The notes below the pieces were generated by a model. That model made no database searches, was not told where the DNA came from, and worked only from the letters and a program-made list of their open reading frames with translations. A stretch of DNA of 64,000 nucleotides, from NCBI RefSeq assembly GCF_033100135.1, contig NZ_CP136920.1, positions 4,645,001-4,709,000 of the forward strand. The letters run 5' to 3'. This stretch comes from Rubellicoccus peritrichatus. GTDB lineage: Bacteria > Verrucomicrobiota > Verrucomicrobiia > Opitutales > Cerasicoccaceae. A program made the position numbers and the translations under genes. Within the stretch, counting starts at the first letter, position 1. Each line of letters starts with the position of its first letter. This document shows positions 62,485 to 64,000 of this stretch, piece by piece.

Positions 62485-62641
62485 AAACCAATACTACGTC
62501 TAAAAGAACCGTAGCGGTCTCAATATGGAATCAAACTGCGGCTTTAGGAACTAATCGATATGATTATGATGAAGGCAAAGCCTGTGAGCTCAGACATCAA
62601 GCTATAGCCAATGAAGTCTTTCTTCTTGAATGTAGACCTTA
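62485..62641 (+). pseudogene. Decayed duplicate of the GH42-like gene 3' end
   Basis: Bases about 62485-62641 align along their length with 60205-60358, the end of the GH42-like gene. The clearest block is AAGCCTGTGAGCTCAGACAT (62572 onward) against AAGCCTGTTAGCTCAGACAT, encoding KPVSSDIKL-stop-PMKSFFLEC where the intact gene has KPVSSDIELRPKEVLLLEC. An internal TAG and frame slips show decay. The rest of the 352-bp gap after the GH110-like gene has no recognised gene. Confidence 0.75.
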
Positions 62642-62716
62642 GACTCCGGTTAGCAGAGCGTAAGTATAACCTTGATCAATAGAGAGGACCGAGATTTTTC
62701 TCTCGTGATTTGAGCC

Positions 62717-64000
62717 TTAGCCACACTTTGCAAGGATGGCATTCAATTCGTTCGTAATATCCGTATCGTTTAGTATCGGCTCTGTTTTCCACTTGATTAT
62801 CCATTGGATGTTGGAAGGAGGCTCCTCGTAAACAGTGAGCAGTGAGAGCTTTGTTTTCTTATCCGGCGCATTTTGAATAGCTCGAGCCCAGGCCTCGACT
62901 TTGTTCATATCGTCGGACAACGTAACGTGACCGCCAGTCAACGTCCGCTTAATTTGATCCACAGCAAATTCACGTTTTTCCGGAAGCTTGTTAGCAACTT
63001 CAGACCATACATCGATAACGAGCACAGAAGCCCATCGACTCAGCGTGCGCGTGCATAAATCATTGAGAGGAGACTCTAAATCGAGCGCGTGTTCTTTGAG
63101 GTAATTCAGGCTCTCTTCACTATCAATTCCATCAAGGATAACAATAAAACGCTCGCGATCCTCGCTCGTCTCCGCGGAGTACAGCGCAGGTTTAAAGTAG
63201 TCGCGCCAAAGAGCAGACCCTGCGCGCAGATTCTGGCAGAGACGTTTCAAGCTCCGTTGAGCAGATCGATTTACCGAATCCCCCCTGCCAACTAATTTCA
63301 CCATGAGACCAACAGATTCAAGATCACCGATCGTCTCCAGTGATTTGAATAACTCATTGCTTAATTTTTTGTCAGACTCTTCAAAAAGCAAACGATTGAT
63401 CAATGCATTAGCACCCGGAGTGTTTCGAAGCGTTACCACTTTCAGTGCAGCGATCCGATCATCCACATCGCTGCCATTCTCGAGAGTTTCCATCGCCTTC
63501 CTATCAGCACTGGGAGCTTGCAGCCGAGAGAGAGCGTCGCCCACGACTCTGTTTTTTGGGTTGGACTGAAAAATCTCGTAGATGGGTTCAAAGCTCGCGT
63601 CACTTCCAATATCCCCAAGCGCATCGATGAGCCAATTGCGATAATTCGAGTCTCCCGTGGATGCGAGTGCTTCAAGAACCAAGCCCTCATACTCATTCAG
63701 GCCTGATTGAGCGAAAGCACTAGCCATAAGCACCTGGTCTTCAGCGCTTGCCGAAGGAAAATCATCCGCCAATGCCTCAAGCAATCCTTCGCGACCAGAC
63801 TCGGCTGCTAAAATGATGATCTGAGAACGTGCTATCGACTCGTCAGTAGCCAAGAGAGTCTCTAACTCGCGTTCAGCCAGATCTTCGTCGAGCGAGACGA
63901 GCTGGCTGAACGCCTCCACCTTGATTGAAGGTGCACTCGCGTCCGCGAATAGCTTGGCGACAAGTGCGGCATCAGGGCCTGTATCGAGAAGTGCACTTTC
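62717..64000 (-). CDS. HEAT-repeat protein, 5' end outside the window
   Basis: At least 427 codons are open to the window edge on the minus strand, so the N-terminus is missing; a GTG at 63919 is internal, because the upstream frame (TGPDAALVAKLFADASAPSI) reads on without a stop. The visible protein is an alpha-solenoid of HEAT/PBS-lyase-like helical pairs: NYRNWLIDALGDIGSDASFE, IYEIFQSNPKNRVVGDALSR, DDRIAALKVVTLRNTPGANA, SNELFKSLETIGDLESVGLM. In this phylum such repeats are often the C-terminal part of secreted heme-binding or dehydrogenase-like proteins; the missing part would decide. Confidence 0.8.
   Translation of the reverse strand, partial: ESALLDTGPDAALVAKLFADASAPSIKVEAFSQLVSLDEDLAERELETLLATDESIARSQIIILAAESGREGLLEALADDFPSASAEDQVLMASAFAQSGLNEYEGLVLEALASTGDSNYRNWLIDALGDIGSDASFEPIYEIFQSNPKNRVVGDALSRLQAPSADRKAMETLENGSDVDDRIAALKVVTLRNTPGANALINRLLFEESDKKLSNELFKSLETIGDLESVGLMVKLVGRGDSVNRSAQRSLKRLCQNLRAGSALWRDYFKPALYSAETSEDRERFIVILDGIDSEESLNYLKEHALDLESPLNDLCTRTLSRWASVLVIDVWSEVANKLPEKREFAVDQIKRTLTGGHVTLSDDMNKVEAWARAIQNAPDKKTKLSLLTVYEEPPSNIQWIIKWKTEPILNDTDITNELNAILAKCG

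Overview
The window looks like chromosomal DNA of a marine, polysaccharide-degrading member of the Verrucomicrobiota (Opitutia/Puniceicoccales-like). This is inferred from gene content: PEP-CTERM proteins, a Ser/Thr kinase fused to an FGE-sulfatase-like domain, DUF1080 and ThuA-like secreted proteins, a DUF5107-TPR protein, many AraC/XylR-type regulators next to glycoside hydrolases, few Shine-Dalgarno sites and frequent TTG/GTG starts. No rRNA, tRNA or CRISPR array was recognised.

Layout. (1) 0-10.8 kb is mostly housekeeping and signalling: a soluble PAS histidine kinase, a TerB-like protein, a kinase/FGE-like fusion followed by an FHA protein, a large secreted discoidin-type protein, the pgsA-pgpA-mtfA operon read leftward, coaD with a small membrane protein, and an AsmA/DUF748-like protein. 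(2) 10.8-17.9 kb holds a GH64-like secreted protein, two phytanoyl-CoA-dioxygenase-family genes each divergent from an AraC regulator, and a diverged PanB-like protein. (3) 18.3-23.6 kb is a small catabolic unit: heparinase II/III-like lyase, kelch protein, LacI regulator. (4) 23.6-30 kb has a PpiC-type lipoprotein, a DUF1080 protein, a PEP-CTERM protein, a 791-residue regulator made of two XylR-like halves, and a transposase relic. (5) 30-41.3 kb is fucose-oriented: a FucP-like permease of clearly higher GC, a DUF5107-TPR protein, a GH95-like fucosidase, a sugar-porter MFS protein and two paralogous AraC regulators. (6) 41.5-62.6 kb carries two PEP-CTERM proteins, a ThuA-like protein, two divergent GH2 enzymes, an SSS symporter, a four-gene operon (cytochrome P450, NADPH diflavin reductase, Zn-alcohol dehydrogenase, esterase-D-like hydrolase), a GH42-like galactosidase and a GH110-like alpha-galactosidase. 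A HEAT-repeat protein runs off the right edge.

Working model. Region 6 reads as a galactan-utilisation island. GH2, GH42-like and GH110-like enzymes would release galactose units outside the cytoplasm, the SSS symporter would import them, and the P450 with its diflavin reductase could remove O-methyl groups from methylated sugars such as 6-O-methyl-galactose. That reaction releases formaldehyde, which the dehydrogenase and esterase-D-like hydrolase could oxidise. P450 demethylation of 6-O-methyl-galactose is established in marine Bacteroidetes with ferredoxin partners. A CysJ/CPR-type diflavin reductase as the partner, in a verrucomicrobial setting, is the most interesting proposal here. It rests on gene order and motifs only.
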